A DNA stretch of 26,273 nucleotides, taken from positions 1 through 26,273 of the forward strand of contig JAEUBA010000199.1 in the NCBI GenBank assembly GCA_018257865.1, in the 5' to 3' direction. Below the pieces are notes generated by a model. The model made no database searches. It was given only the letters and a program-made list of their open reading frames with translations, and had not been told where the DNA came from. Below, in pieces: positions 1-8,037 of the stretch; position 1 is the stretch's first letter; each line of letters begins with the position of its first letter. A program made the position numbers and the translations under genes. This DNA is from Stereocaulon alpinum (Eukaryota > Ascomycota > Lecanoromycetes > Lecanorales > Stereocaulaceae).

Positions 1-1860
1 AAGATTAATAGTATAGAAAAGTATACTATACTCCTTACCGCAGCCCCAGCTATTAATAAGTATATACTTAAATTAATAGGTACTATAGACGTATATACTA
101 AAGCTACTTAGAGCTTCTAGTAGTAGTAAGTTAGCGGTAGAAGGTAGTAGGTCCTATTAAACTATAAACTTCTAAGAGATTAAATTAAGCTACGATCTAG
201 TATCTAGTAAAGTAGTAACCTACTACGGGCTAGTATTAAGCGTTATTTAACCCTTAGTTAGGATAGAAGGACTTACCTCTACTTTTTAGGTTTCTTCCCC
301 CGCTTCTAAGGCGGTTACAGGGGCTAATCATTTTTTACTAATACTATACTAATACCAGTATAAGTTGCAGGCTTATTACGATTAGGATGATTTAGGCTTA
401 TATAGCCTAGCTTTCCGTAATAATAGTAGATAAGCTTAGTTACTAAATCTAAATTAGTCTTCCGCTTTAGACTCCTTAAATAAGATTTATTTCGCGCTGA
501 TTATAAGCTATCGACCCTTAGGCCTAGCCTATTAGGCTTAGAAATCCGTTATTCTAACAGGCGGCTCCCTTATAACTTAGAGGCCCTATAGTTAGATAAT
601 TTCCTATAAGTACTTAAGCCGCTACCTCTATAACACTCGCACCTTATAGTATTCTCTTATATAATAGCTTAGGTAATAATATTATCCCTATTATTAGATA
701 CCTTACCTATACTTAAGATTTTATTCTTTAGCTCTAGTCTTAGCTTAGCTAGGAAGAGGTTAGCTTTAAGCTCTAAGGCTATAGGCGGTAGGTTAGCTTC
801 TAACTCCTCTAAGTAGGCCTTAAATATAGTAACTTTTTAGTTAGAACGTTACTTTACCTCCTTAAACCTTTCGTAGGCGAGGAGATAGCGGTTGATAGGA
901 TCTATAACTAAATTATATAGGAATTACTTAAAGAATTCGAACGTTATATTATCCTATCTATAGTCCTTTAGGTAGGTATTCTACTAAGAATTCGGGTTAT
1001 CTTCTAGAGCGTCTATATAGTAGACTATCCTAAATAGTTCGGTAGTAAAGTACTCCGGACTCTTAAAAAACTTCTTCTCTAAGTTAGCGAACCAGCGTAA
1101 GTGTTTACCCTCGCTAATTCCCTTATAGGGTTATATATTCTCAGGCCGAAAGCTTTTCGGTACTAGGGGTCTTTAGAGTTTAATAGGTAGGTTTATAGGC
1201 GCGCTGAAGGCGGGCGTTATAAGACGTAAAGGAATCCTTTAGCTAGTAATATTAACTAATTATACTAATATAGCGGTAGTAGGATATTATTCCTCCTCTT
1301 AAACTATCCCTATAGGTATTCTAATAGTACTCTATAACTTAGGGTATTAAATTATATCGTTTTCAGCTTCTAATACTAATAATTCGCGTAGTTACTTTAG
1401 GCGGCGATTCGTCGCTTAGGCTTCTTATAAGCGTTACTTAAGATTAGCGTTATCTAAATTAGAGGTATCTAGCTAAGACTCTCCGTCGGTCCTATAGCTC
1501 TCCGTAGGATTATTATTATTATTAATATCGTTAGGTTCTTCGGCGTTAGTAACGGTTATAGTAGTATAACTACGCGTCCGACCTAATATTATAGTAACTC
1601 CGGGCCTCTCCCTTAAAAAGGTAGAGAAATTAGAACTATAAAGGCTAGCGACGCCGGCTCTAAGCTAGCGTACTAAGGTATAAGAGACGTAAAGTTACTG
1701 GATTTAGGTATTAAGTAATAGACATAATTATATTACTTAGTAGTTAAGTAGTAGTAGAACTAATTTCTAAAGATCCCTAAAACACGGGGGAGTCCTAGGT
1801 AGCAATACTATTACTAAGCCCCTAGACCCTAATTAATATTATTACGTTAGCGTAGCTATA
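1..1860 (-). mobile_element. RIP-degraded Ty3/gypsy-type retroelement relic (gag end)
   Basis: This is a remnant of a minus-strand LTR retroelement and runs off the left edge of the window. CpA/TpG are nearly absent and TpA is very frequent. The minus-strand reading frame can be followed through a gag region to a zinc knuckle near 366-440, with stops mostly at TAG/TAA. Nothing protease- or RT-like could be confirmed between 1 and about 300. The right limit is uncertain: about 1740-1880 retains some CA (for example acacg and gcgcacacgc) and may hold the old LTR/leader or the junction with the Helitron. No LTR or target duplication could be established, because the rest of the element is outside the window or was displaced. 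Confidence 0.6.
360..1640 (-). pseudogene. gypsy gag pseudogene with CCHC knuckle
   Basis: Gag is the structural polyprotein of an LTR retrotransposon. Read on the minus strand, an N-terminal part rich in Asn/Gln and predicted helix (an ATT triplet run near 1509-1524 encodes Asn) leads into a capsid-like core at about 700-1180. There, fragments such as LRWFANLEKKFF, SPEYFTTELFR and AYERFKEVK resemble fungal Ty3/gypsy gag proteins. Near 366-440 comes a degraded zinc knuckle, YYYYGKLGYISLNHPN, in which Cys/His have become Tyr or other residues as C-to-T change predicts. Numerous in-frame stops show it is dead. The family assignment rests on motif resemblance, not on a search. Confidence 0.6.
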
Positions 1861-1879
1861 ACGCGCACACGCTTAAGGG

Positions 1880-2675
1880 TTGACAATAGCTACGTTCCTA
1901 AAAACGCTATTAATAAATTAATTAATAAGGTATACCTAAACCTATATCGCCTAGGTATAGTAGATAGAGAGTATCTATCTTAAAGAGCTATTCTTACTAT
2001 TACGAATAAGGACGTTACTAAGATTAATAGTAAGCTTATAACGCAGATACCTAGCGAGCTTACTATATACTAGAGCGTTAATTAGGCTATTTCTAAAGAA
2101 GATAAGGACCTCTTTCCAACTAAATATTTTAATATATTTTACGAGGCCTCGCTACCGCCCTATAAGCTCTATATTAAACTAGGTATTCTAGTTATATTAC
2201 TTAGAAACCTAAATCCGCTACAGCTTTATAACAGGACTTAGCTCCGGGTTATATAGTATAGTAAGTATATCTTTAAAGGCGAGATTATAGGCGGTACGTA
2301 TAATAGCGAGAAGGTAATACTCTTTAAGATACTATTATAGTCTAAGGAAAATAATAAGAGGATCCCTATACCCTTTATACGTAAGTAATATCTAGTCTGC
2401 CTAGTATTTATAATAATAATAAATAAGTCCTAGGGGTAATCTATAAAGTTCGTAGGTATTAACCTATAGTTACAGCCGGCTTTTAGTTATAGTTAGCTCT
2501 ATATATCGCTTTTATAGGTTACGAAGCAGGCGAATCTTTATATTATTAGGCCGGATAGTTATAAATATACGAATAACTAATTAATAAAGAATATAGTATA
2601 TACTTAGGTACTATTACCTAATTAATAGCCTTAGTAAAAATAGTAAAAATCTGGATTTTTACAGGCATTCTCTAG
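1880..2675 (+). mobile_element. Helitron 3' portion
   Basis: This is the 3' segment of a rolling-circle (Helitron) transposon, in plus orientation. It contains the C-terminal part of a PIF1-like helicase and ends in a canonical terminus: an 8-9 bp stem hairpin (2643-2662) followed by nine bases and CTAG (2672-2675), then a host T. Upstream of about 1880 no Rep-domain or helicase motif I-III was found, so the 5' end is missing or too degraded to see. To the right the sequence switches to a minus-strand LINE ORF1, which suggests insertion into that LINE. RIP damage is heavy in the coding part but light at the terminus. Confidence 0.65.
1885..2600 (+). pseudogene. PIF1-like Helitron helicase, C-terminal pseudogene
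   Basis: The Helitron helicase unwinds DNA during rolling-circle transposition. The plus-strand frame shows the family's C-terminal order. First is a segment with ERAILT-like YLS*RAILTITN (1971-2012). Next is PPYKLYIKLGILVILLRNL (about 2154-2212), matching the conserved LPPHxLxLKVGxPxxLLRNL block. Then come the INKS*G*S motif (2413-2442, originally INKSQGQS) and QLYIALL*VT (about 2495-2525, originally QLYVALSRVT, helicase motif VI). Stops fall where Gln is expected, as RIP of CAG/CAA predicts. The N-terminal helicase motifs and the Rep HUH domain are not visible, so this is a fragment. The domain identity is well supported by several independent motifs. Confidence 0.75.
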
Positions 2676-2676
2676 T
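2643..2676 (+). repeat. Helitron 3' terminus: hairpin plus CTAG|T
   Basis: An inverted repeat, GTAAAAATC / GATTTTTAC, spans 2643-2662. It is followed by AGGCATTCT and then CTAG at 2672-2675, with T next. This is the classic Helitron 3' end (hairpin, short spacer, CTRR, insertion before T). The segment keeps TG and CA (ctgg, acagg, gcatt) that are missing all around it, so it is less RIP-mutated than its surroundings. Confidence 0.7.
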
Positions 2677-4890
2677 ATTATACTATATAATATTAAAGGT
2701 CTCTAATAGGGTATCCTCTATTATAGTTCCTCCTCTAGCTCGACTATAGCGTTAACGAAGACGTCCTATTAGATTTAAGATTAAGACCTAGTACCGGAGG
2801 CCGGCCCGTCTATAGACCTAGACGTATTCGTCGCGTCTAATATTATTAACTCCGTCGACGCGGTAGACGTAACTAACTTAGCCTTCGCCGGCTTCGAAGC
2901 CTCTAGGGATCTCCTCTTCAGCTTTATATATTATAGTATTAGGTCGAATTTACGCTTCTCCTTATTCTTTTTAGGGGTACTAGGCTTAGCTAACTATTCG
3001 TTAGCTTTACTAGTATACTCCTTTAGAGCTACTCTCTCCTAACTTCCCTAGAGTTACTAGGCTGCCTTCTCCTAGTATTTGCGGTCTACTACGACCGTAA
3101 ATACCCTAAGTTTAGCTTCCCTAGCCTTAATTTCTAGGATCGTTAGGTAGTAGCTGTTTAGCTCTTTACTTACCCCCTTCGCTTAGCTTATTCTAGGCGG
3201 GGGGAGAGTATTTACTTTTACTTTAGCTTTAGTTAGTATCCTAACTAGGGTATTCGTCTTCCGACCCCTATTTTTAATTACTTTCTAGCCCTCTTTAGGG
3301 TTGAATAGGGCGCTAGCCTCTTTGCTAAATATAAATAAGGGTGCTCCCTAGTACGAATTCGATAGTGCAGTTAGTATTACTATACTATTATTAACCTCTA
3401 CGGGCGAGGTCGTCTAGGGTTATATAGGTAGCGTTCTAATATTATTAGTAGCCTCCTATAAGGCCGCCTGCGGTGTCTATATTAGCTCGTTATACTCTAT
3501 AGCGACTATATTAGCCGAAACTAATATAGTTCTTAACCCAGTACCTACCGCTGCGGGTACTAGCTAATATAGGGCTAACGTAGCTTTCGCCTACCCTAGT
3601 CTAGCCTCCTCCTTCTTACGGGAAGGGTAGGCCTTTAACTAAGCTATATAGGCGCCTAAGTACCCTACGCACTTAGCTTAGAAATCTTTCCCGTATCGAT
3701 ATAGGTAACTCTTCGTCTTATAGGGTTCTCAGCAGTACCTATATACCTATTTAGCGCTATACTAAAGACTAATATATCTATATTTATAGTATCTAAAGTA
3801 TTATTTAAGGCGGTAGGCTTAGTTATACTAAGTAGTTATATATACCTTACTATACTAAATAATACCAGCGTAGATTATATCGTTAGCGTATTAGAGAAGA
3901 GCGAATTTAATTACCGCTAATAAGGCGTGTTTCTTTCGCGATTTCTTAGTAAGCTACCTAATATAGCTGATCTCCGCGTCTTAGATTAGTACGTTTTCAG
4001 CCTTAAGCTATAACGCTATCGATTTAAGGTTATTAATCTTAATTATAGATACCGTAATCCTATAGATAATAATTCTAAAAGTAGGTACCTATATATAAGT
4101 AGTATACCTAAAAGGTATCTTCTCCTATCCTAGGTTCCTCCTAAGGATCTCTGCGTCCTAGGCGTTCTTTATAGTAAGGGTAATATTACTACTCTTTAGC
4201 TAGAGCGCTACTGCGATATATTTACCTCCTAATAGCCCCTAAAAGGCCTATAGGTATAAGTTAACGCGTCTTCTAATCTAGTTAGGGGTCTAGGCGCGCA
4301 GCTCTTACTACTTACCTTTCTCCCCGATCTTTACGATAACTTCGCGCGTTTTAGCTGGCGTAGCGGTGCTACTGATAGGGGTATTAAGGCTACTTAGCGT
4401 CAGACTTAATACTAGCTACGTTAGAGGATATAAGGGAGGGGGACCCGCCACCGCTGCGGCCTAGGCGTAACTGCGTACGCAGTTCTACCTAGTCGTAGCG
4501 GATAAGGTCCTCCCTTTAGTCTATATTACTTTTAGTAGCTTTAGATCGTTCGCTACCTTATCTAGCTTCGCGTTAAAACTCTTTATTATATAGTAGATAT
4601 TATATAGGCTCGTCTCCGTCCTAACTTTCTTCGCTAGCTTAAGGGCTAATATAACGAACGGAGCTATAATACGGCCCTAAGGGACTATAGGGTTTTGCTT
4701 ACCTTCGTATACTTTCTAAATAGCTGTAGCTTTATCTATAATATAGAGCGCGTACTTAATAATATTAGGGGGCTTCTTACCTACGGAGGGTAAGCTTAAG
4801 GCTATTATTTACCTCTTATCTATAATTAGCTCTAGATGTATTAGACGCGTCCTAAAAGCTAGATTATAGTCTAGGGGGTAGAAGATAGCT
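2677..4890 (-). pseudogene. Tad-like LINE ORF1 (gag-like) pseudogene
   Basis: This is ORF1 of a non-LTR retrotransposon of the Tad type, an RNA-binding gag-like protein. The minus-strand frame opens close to 4860 (fragments LSLPSVGKKPPN and ALKLAKKVRTETSLYNIYY). It passes through an RRM/ORF1-like section near 3850-4100 (LTKKSRKKHALLAV) and then zinc-knuckle remnants near 3746-3800 (YFRYYKYRYIS, Cys/His turned to Tyr) and 3660-3740. It ends in a Lys/Arg-rich, helical C-terminal part at 2700-3330 (KNKEKRKFDLIL). The 5' end of the element coincides with the edge of the RIP block near 4890. ORF2 is not seen, because the Helitron CTAG end abuts at 2675. Stops are TAG/TAA at expected Gln/Trp. Family assignment is moderately sure. 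Confidence 0.55.
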
Positions 4891-4930
4891 TATTAAGTGT
4901 TAAAACGCGTATTAAGTATGATATTTGGTG
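4880..4930. other. Left edge of RIP-mutated block
   Basis: Base composition changes within about 40 bp. Left of about 4890 CA/TG dinucleotides are almost missing. From 4918 onward they become frequent (tatgatatttggtgttgtgag). The edge coincides with the 5' end of the minus-strand LINE. Since RIP acts on duplicated DNA, the edge marks where single-copy DNA begins. It lies only about 380 bp before the TEF1 start codon. Confidence 0.7.
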
Positions 4931-5270
4931 TTGTGAGCTTTTCGTGGAAGTTTGGTATATGACTGTTAGGTGGCAATGAGGTAAGTTCGGTTGCCCTAGA
5001 ATGAATCCGGACTAGTAGGGCGCACCATCATCTCTACAAATTCTTTCCAATCTCTCCCACTTCTTTTTCTTCTCCTCGCCCGTGCATTGCCGTTTCACAC
5101 AGCTGAACAACCTGCACAGTGAGAATTGCCTTTCGATATCTGAGCATCAGAGACTGACTTGACCAACCAGCTCCCCCACTCCTAGATACTCCGCACCACC
5201 CATACAACCTCCATCACCACCTCCACAATAACAAAACCACTTAGTCAAATCAACCCTAACATCCTTCACC
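4930..5270 (+). promoter_or_regulatory. TEF1 upstream region and 5' leader
   Basis: This unmutated sequence separates the LINE from the TEF1 ATG. A pyrimidine-rich tract at 5043-5090 (ctctcccacttctttttctt and onward) is typical of highly expressed fungal housekeeping promoters just before the transcription start. No TATA box is obvious. The leader before the ATG is rich in C and A (caaatcaaccctaacatcc) and the start context is caccATGG, close to the fungal consensus. A possible 52-bp leader intron at 5119-5170 (GTGAGA donor, CTGAC branch-like site at 5153-5157, CAG acceptor) is compatible with fungal TEF1 genes but is only a guess. Confidence 0.5.
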
Positions 5271-7077
5271 ATGGGGTGAGTCCTCCTTGTTCCTCTTATA
5301 TGCGATATTGGCTAATCATATCTTCTTTTACAGTAAAGAGAAGATGCATATCAACGTGGTCGTTATCGGCCACGTCGATTCAGGCAAATCCACCACCACC
5401 GGTACTGCCTTGAGCCATCCTCACACCTCTAGACATACTCATACATCTCAGGGCATTTGATCTACAAGTGCGGTGGTATCGACAAGCGTACTATTGAGAA
5501 ATTCGAGAAGGTACGTCCGTCATTCTGGTGTTGAGCGATGCCTTGCAATTTCGAGTCATCTTTGGTGGGGCAAATTTGCCCCGCTGCGACCGCAGAAATT
5601 TTCTCATTGCATCGCACTGCGTGCCTACATCCCACAACGAATGCTAACAACGTTCGTAGGAAGCCGCCGAGTTGGGCAAGGGCTCCTTTAAGTACGCATG
5701 GGTTCTTGACAAGCTAAAGGCCGAGCGTGAGCGTGGTATCACCATCGACATTGCGCTCTGGAAATTCGAAACCCCCAAGTACTATGTTACCGTCATTGGT
5801 AATTATTATCGCGGTCTCCAAACAGGCGATCCTGCTAACATTCTTGTACAGATGCCCCCGGCCATCGTGATTTCATCAAGAACATGATTACTGGTACCTC
5901 ACAAGCCGACTGCGCCATTCTCATTATCGCCGCTGGTACTGGTGAATTCGAAGCTGGTATCTCCAAAGATGGCCAGACTCGTGAGCACGCTCTACTTGCC
6001 TACACATTGGGTGTCAAGCAGCTCATTGTCGCCATCAACAAAATGGACACTGCCAAGTGGTCCGGCGACCGTTATAATGAAATTATCAAGGAGACCTCCA
6101 ACTTCATCAAGAAGGTTGGATACAATCCCAAGACCGTTCCCTTTGTTCCAATCTCTGGCTTCAACGGCGACAACATGATTGACGAGTCCCCCAACTGCCC
6201 ATGGTACAAGGGCTGGGAGAAGGAGACCAAGACCAAGACTACCGGCAAGACCCTCCTGGAGGCCATTGATGCCATTGATCCTCCTTCCCGCCCCACCGAT
6301 AAGCCACTTCGTCTTCCCCTCCAGGATGTCTACAAGATCGGTGGTATTGGCACGGTTCCTGTCGGACGTGTTGAGACTGGTGTTATCAAGGCCGGCATGG
6401 TAAGAACAAACTTGAGCTGAATCTTTTCCAGGACTGCACTCATCCATTATCTTCTAGGTTGTTACCTTTGCACCTGCCAACGTCACCACTGAAGTCAAAT
6501 CTGTTGAGATGCATCACGAGCAGCTCGTCGAGGGTCTCCCAGGAGACAATGTCGGCTTCAACGTCAAGAACGTGTCCGTAAAGGAGATTCGTCGTGGCAA
6601 CGTTGCTGGTGACTCCAAGAACGACCCTCCTAAGGGCGCCGACTCGTTCAACGCCCAGGTCATTGTCCTCAACCATCCCGGTCAGGTTGGTGCTGGTTAC
6701 GCACCAGTGCTCGACTGCCACACTGCCCACATTGCCTGCAAGTTCTCTGAGCTCTTAGAGAAGATTGATCGTCGTACCGGTAAATCCATTGAAAACGCTC
6801 CCAAGTTCATCAAATCTGGTGATGCCGCCATTGTGAAGATGGTGCCGTCCAAGCCTATGTGTGTTGAGGCCTTCACCGACTACCCACCTTTGGGACGTTT
6901 CGCCGTCCGTGATATGAGACAGGTATGCTATCTCGGGGTTGTACATTGATAAATAACATCTTCGCTAACAAACATGCTCAGACTGTTGCTGTGGGTGTCA
7001 TCAAGAGCGTGGCCAAGACCGAGAAATCTGGTGGTAAGGTCACCAAGGCCGCCCAGAAGGCCACTGGCAAGAAATAA
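5271..7077 (+). CDS. TEF1: Translation elongation factor 1-alpha, seven exons
   Basis: EF-1alpha is the GTPase that carries aminoacyl-tRNA to the ribosomal A site in the cytosol. Exons by splice consensus and frame: 5271-5275, 5334-5401, 5452-5510, 5660-5798, 5852-6399, 6458-6922 and 6982-7077. Together they make 1380 nt, or 459 residues, close to the usual 458-460. GTPase motifs are intact: GHVDSGKS (14-21), Thr72 in the switch region (GITIDIALW), DAPGH (91-95) and NKMD (153-156). EF-Tu domains 2 and 3 follow (GTVPVGRVETG, then KPMCVEAF), with a Lys-rich tail ending GKK. All six introns are GT-AG, 50-149 bp. The gene shows no RIP stops although RIP-destroyed DNA begins about 380 bp upstream, as expected for a single-copy gene. 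The ATG sits two bases before the first intron's exon end, the usual ascomycete arrangement. Identity is essentially certain. Confidence 0.97.
5511..5659 (+). other. TEF1 intron 3 (barcode intron)
   Basis: This 149-bp intron has a GTACGT donor, a gctaac branch site at 5642-5647 and a TAG acceptor at 5657-5659. It is the longest intron of the gene and is in the region used for fungal TEF1 phylogenetics. At about 5562-5585 it has GTGGGGCAAATTTGCCCCGC, a GGGGC/GCCCC inverted repeat that recurs in this intron across many ascomycetes. The intron body should be informative for placing the species. Confidence 0.85.
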
Positions 7078-8037
7078 GGAAGTGCATGACAGGAAAGTTT
7101 AAAAAGGGGAGGTGTTTGTTGTGGGCGATGGTACAATATGACTGGTAGTGACAACCACCAAGCATTTGGCATCGTAGTTCATTCTGGCCCTGTCTTCAAT
7201 ACACTTCTTTGTCATACCCCTTTCCCCATTACATCTTACCTTGGCGTCTTCATACCGGCATTTTGCAACAGACTTAACGAGCTTGGCGACGATCTGATGA
7301 GGTCTCTTTTCCTTTGTCGAAAGAAAATGATGAGATGGGGACTTGCTTAACTGGCTTATTAGATAGATCTCTGTCTATTAGAACAATTCAAGCTCTGAGA
7401 GGCAATACTCGAATTCTTGGTCGTGCTGTTAGATGGCCAATAATATACACAACGTAGTAGCTAGCGAGTCATTCAGACACCCCCCCCCCCCCTCCTTCCC
7501 TTTCCATAACTAGGATATATATTTGCTTCTTGTGTATGCCGCCTCTCCATCATGCGTTATTTATGAAGCCGGGCATAGTCAGACCCCGAATGCCGTGAAA
7601 ACTAAAGCAGTATGGGCTTGGCAGTAGAAGGCGACAGAAATCTGCCCCCAGCTCAGTCGAAGCTCGCTCGGGGGCTACCGCTTTAGCGAGGGAGCTAGGT
7701 GAGTAGGGGTGATATAGCACCTTACCCTAGTAATATAATACCCTATCTAAGTAATAAATACTTTACGCTTACCTATGTCACGGTTCTTAAATAACTCACC
7801 CTTAAAATTGTCTAAGTCCGTTTCACTTCAGTTACGTCTGCCCCTTTGACTTCCACTATGGAAGACTACCAACCCTGACATCAAATCTCTCTATGGCCTT
7901 TTCTATTTATGCGCTGATTATATAAGCATTGTGCTTATAACGTCTAAGGCAACAGCGCAGCTTCACGGCATCTCTGCGTCCATTATTGAAGGCGCGCATC
8001 CAACCGTTCACGCCACTTGCGCACTTGTAGTGTAGTG
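7078..8037. other. Intergenic: TEF1 3' UTR, poly-C tract, AT-rich patch, STAND leader
   Basis: No gene is supported here. The first few hundred bases are presumably the TEF1 3' UTR; no clear AATAAA was found. A run of 13 C lies at 7480-7492. From about 7655 to 7775 the sequence turns AT-rich with few CA/TG (described separately). Two tiny upstream ORFs precede the STAND gene: 7858-7878 (six codons plus stop) and 7893-7925 (ten codons plus stop). A 70-codon plus-strand frame at 7138-7350 inside the 3' UTR has no recognisable family and is probably chance. Confidence 0.6.
7655..7778. repeat. Small RIP-like patch with imperfect hairpin
   Basis: In about 7680-7775 TA is frequent and CA/TG rare compared with the flanks, resembling the transposon blocks in miniature. 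At its left edge, 7661-7694, agctcgctcg and cgagggagct can pair as an imperfect hairpin. It may be a short relic of a repeat (MITE or solo fragment), but no duplicate was found in this window and no target duplication is evident. Tentative. Confidence 0.3.

Noticed and set aside
1..4890. AT-rich DNA as mitochondrial, centromeric or telomeric sequence
   Set aside because: Identifiable gag, Helitron helicase and LINE ORF1 remnants with RIP-type stops explain the composition.
5992..6447. 151-codon minus-strand ORF opposite TEF1
   Set aside because: It is a shadow of the codon-biased TEF1 exon. TEF1 is certain and the antisense frame has no independent support.
7138..7350. 70-codon plus-strand ORF
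   Set aside because: It lies in the TEF1 3' UTR region and shows no recognisable motif, intron signals or promoter; it is best explained by chance.
8017..8037. STAND gene start at TTG 8017
   Set aside because: TTG is not a normal eukaryotic start. The ATG at 8038 gives the MDPISA... N-terminus usual for fungal STAND domains.
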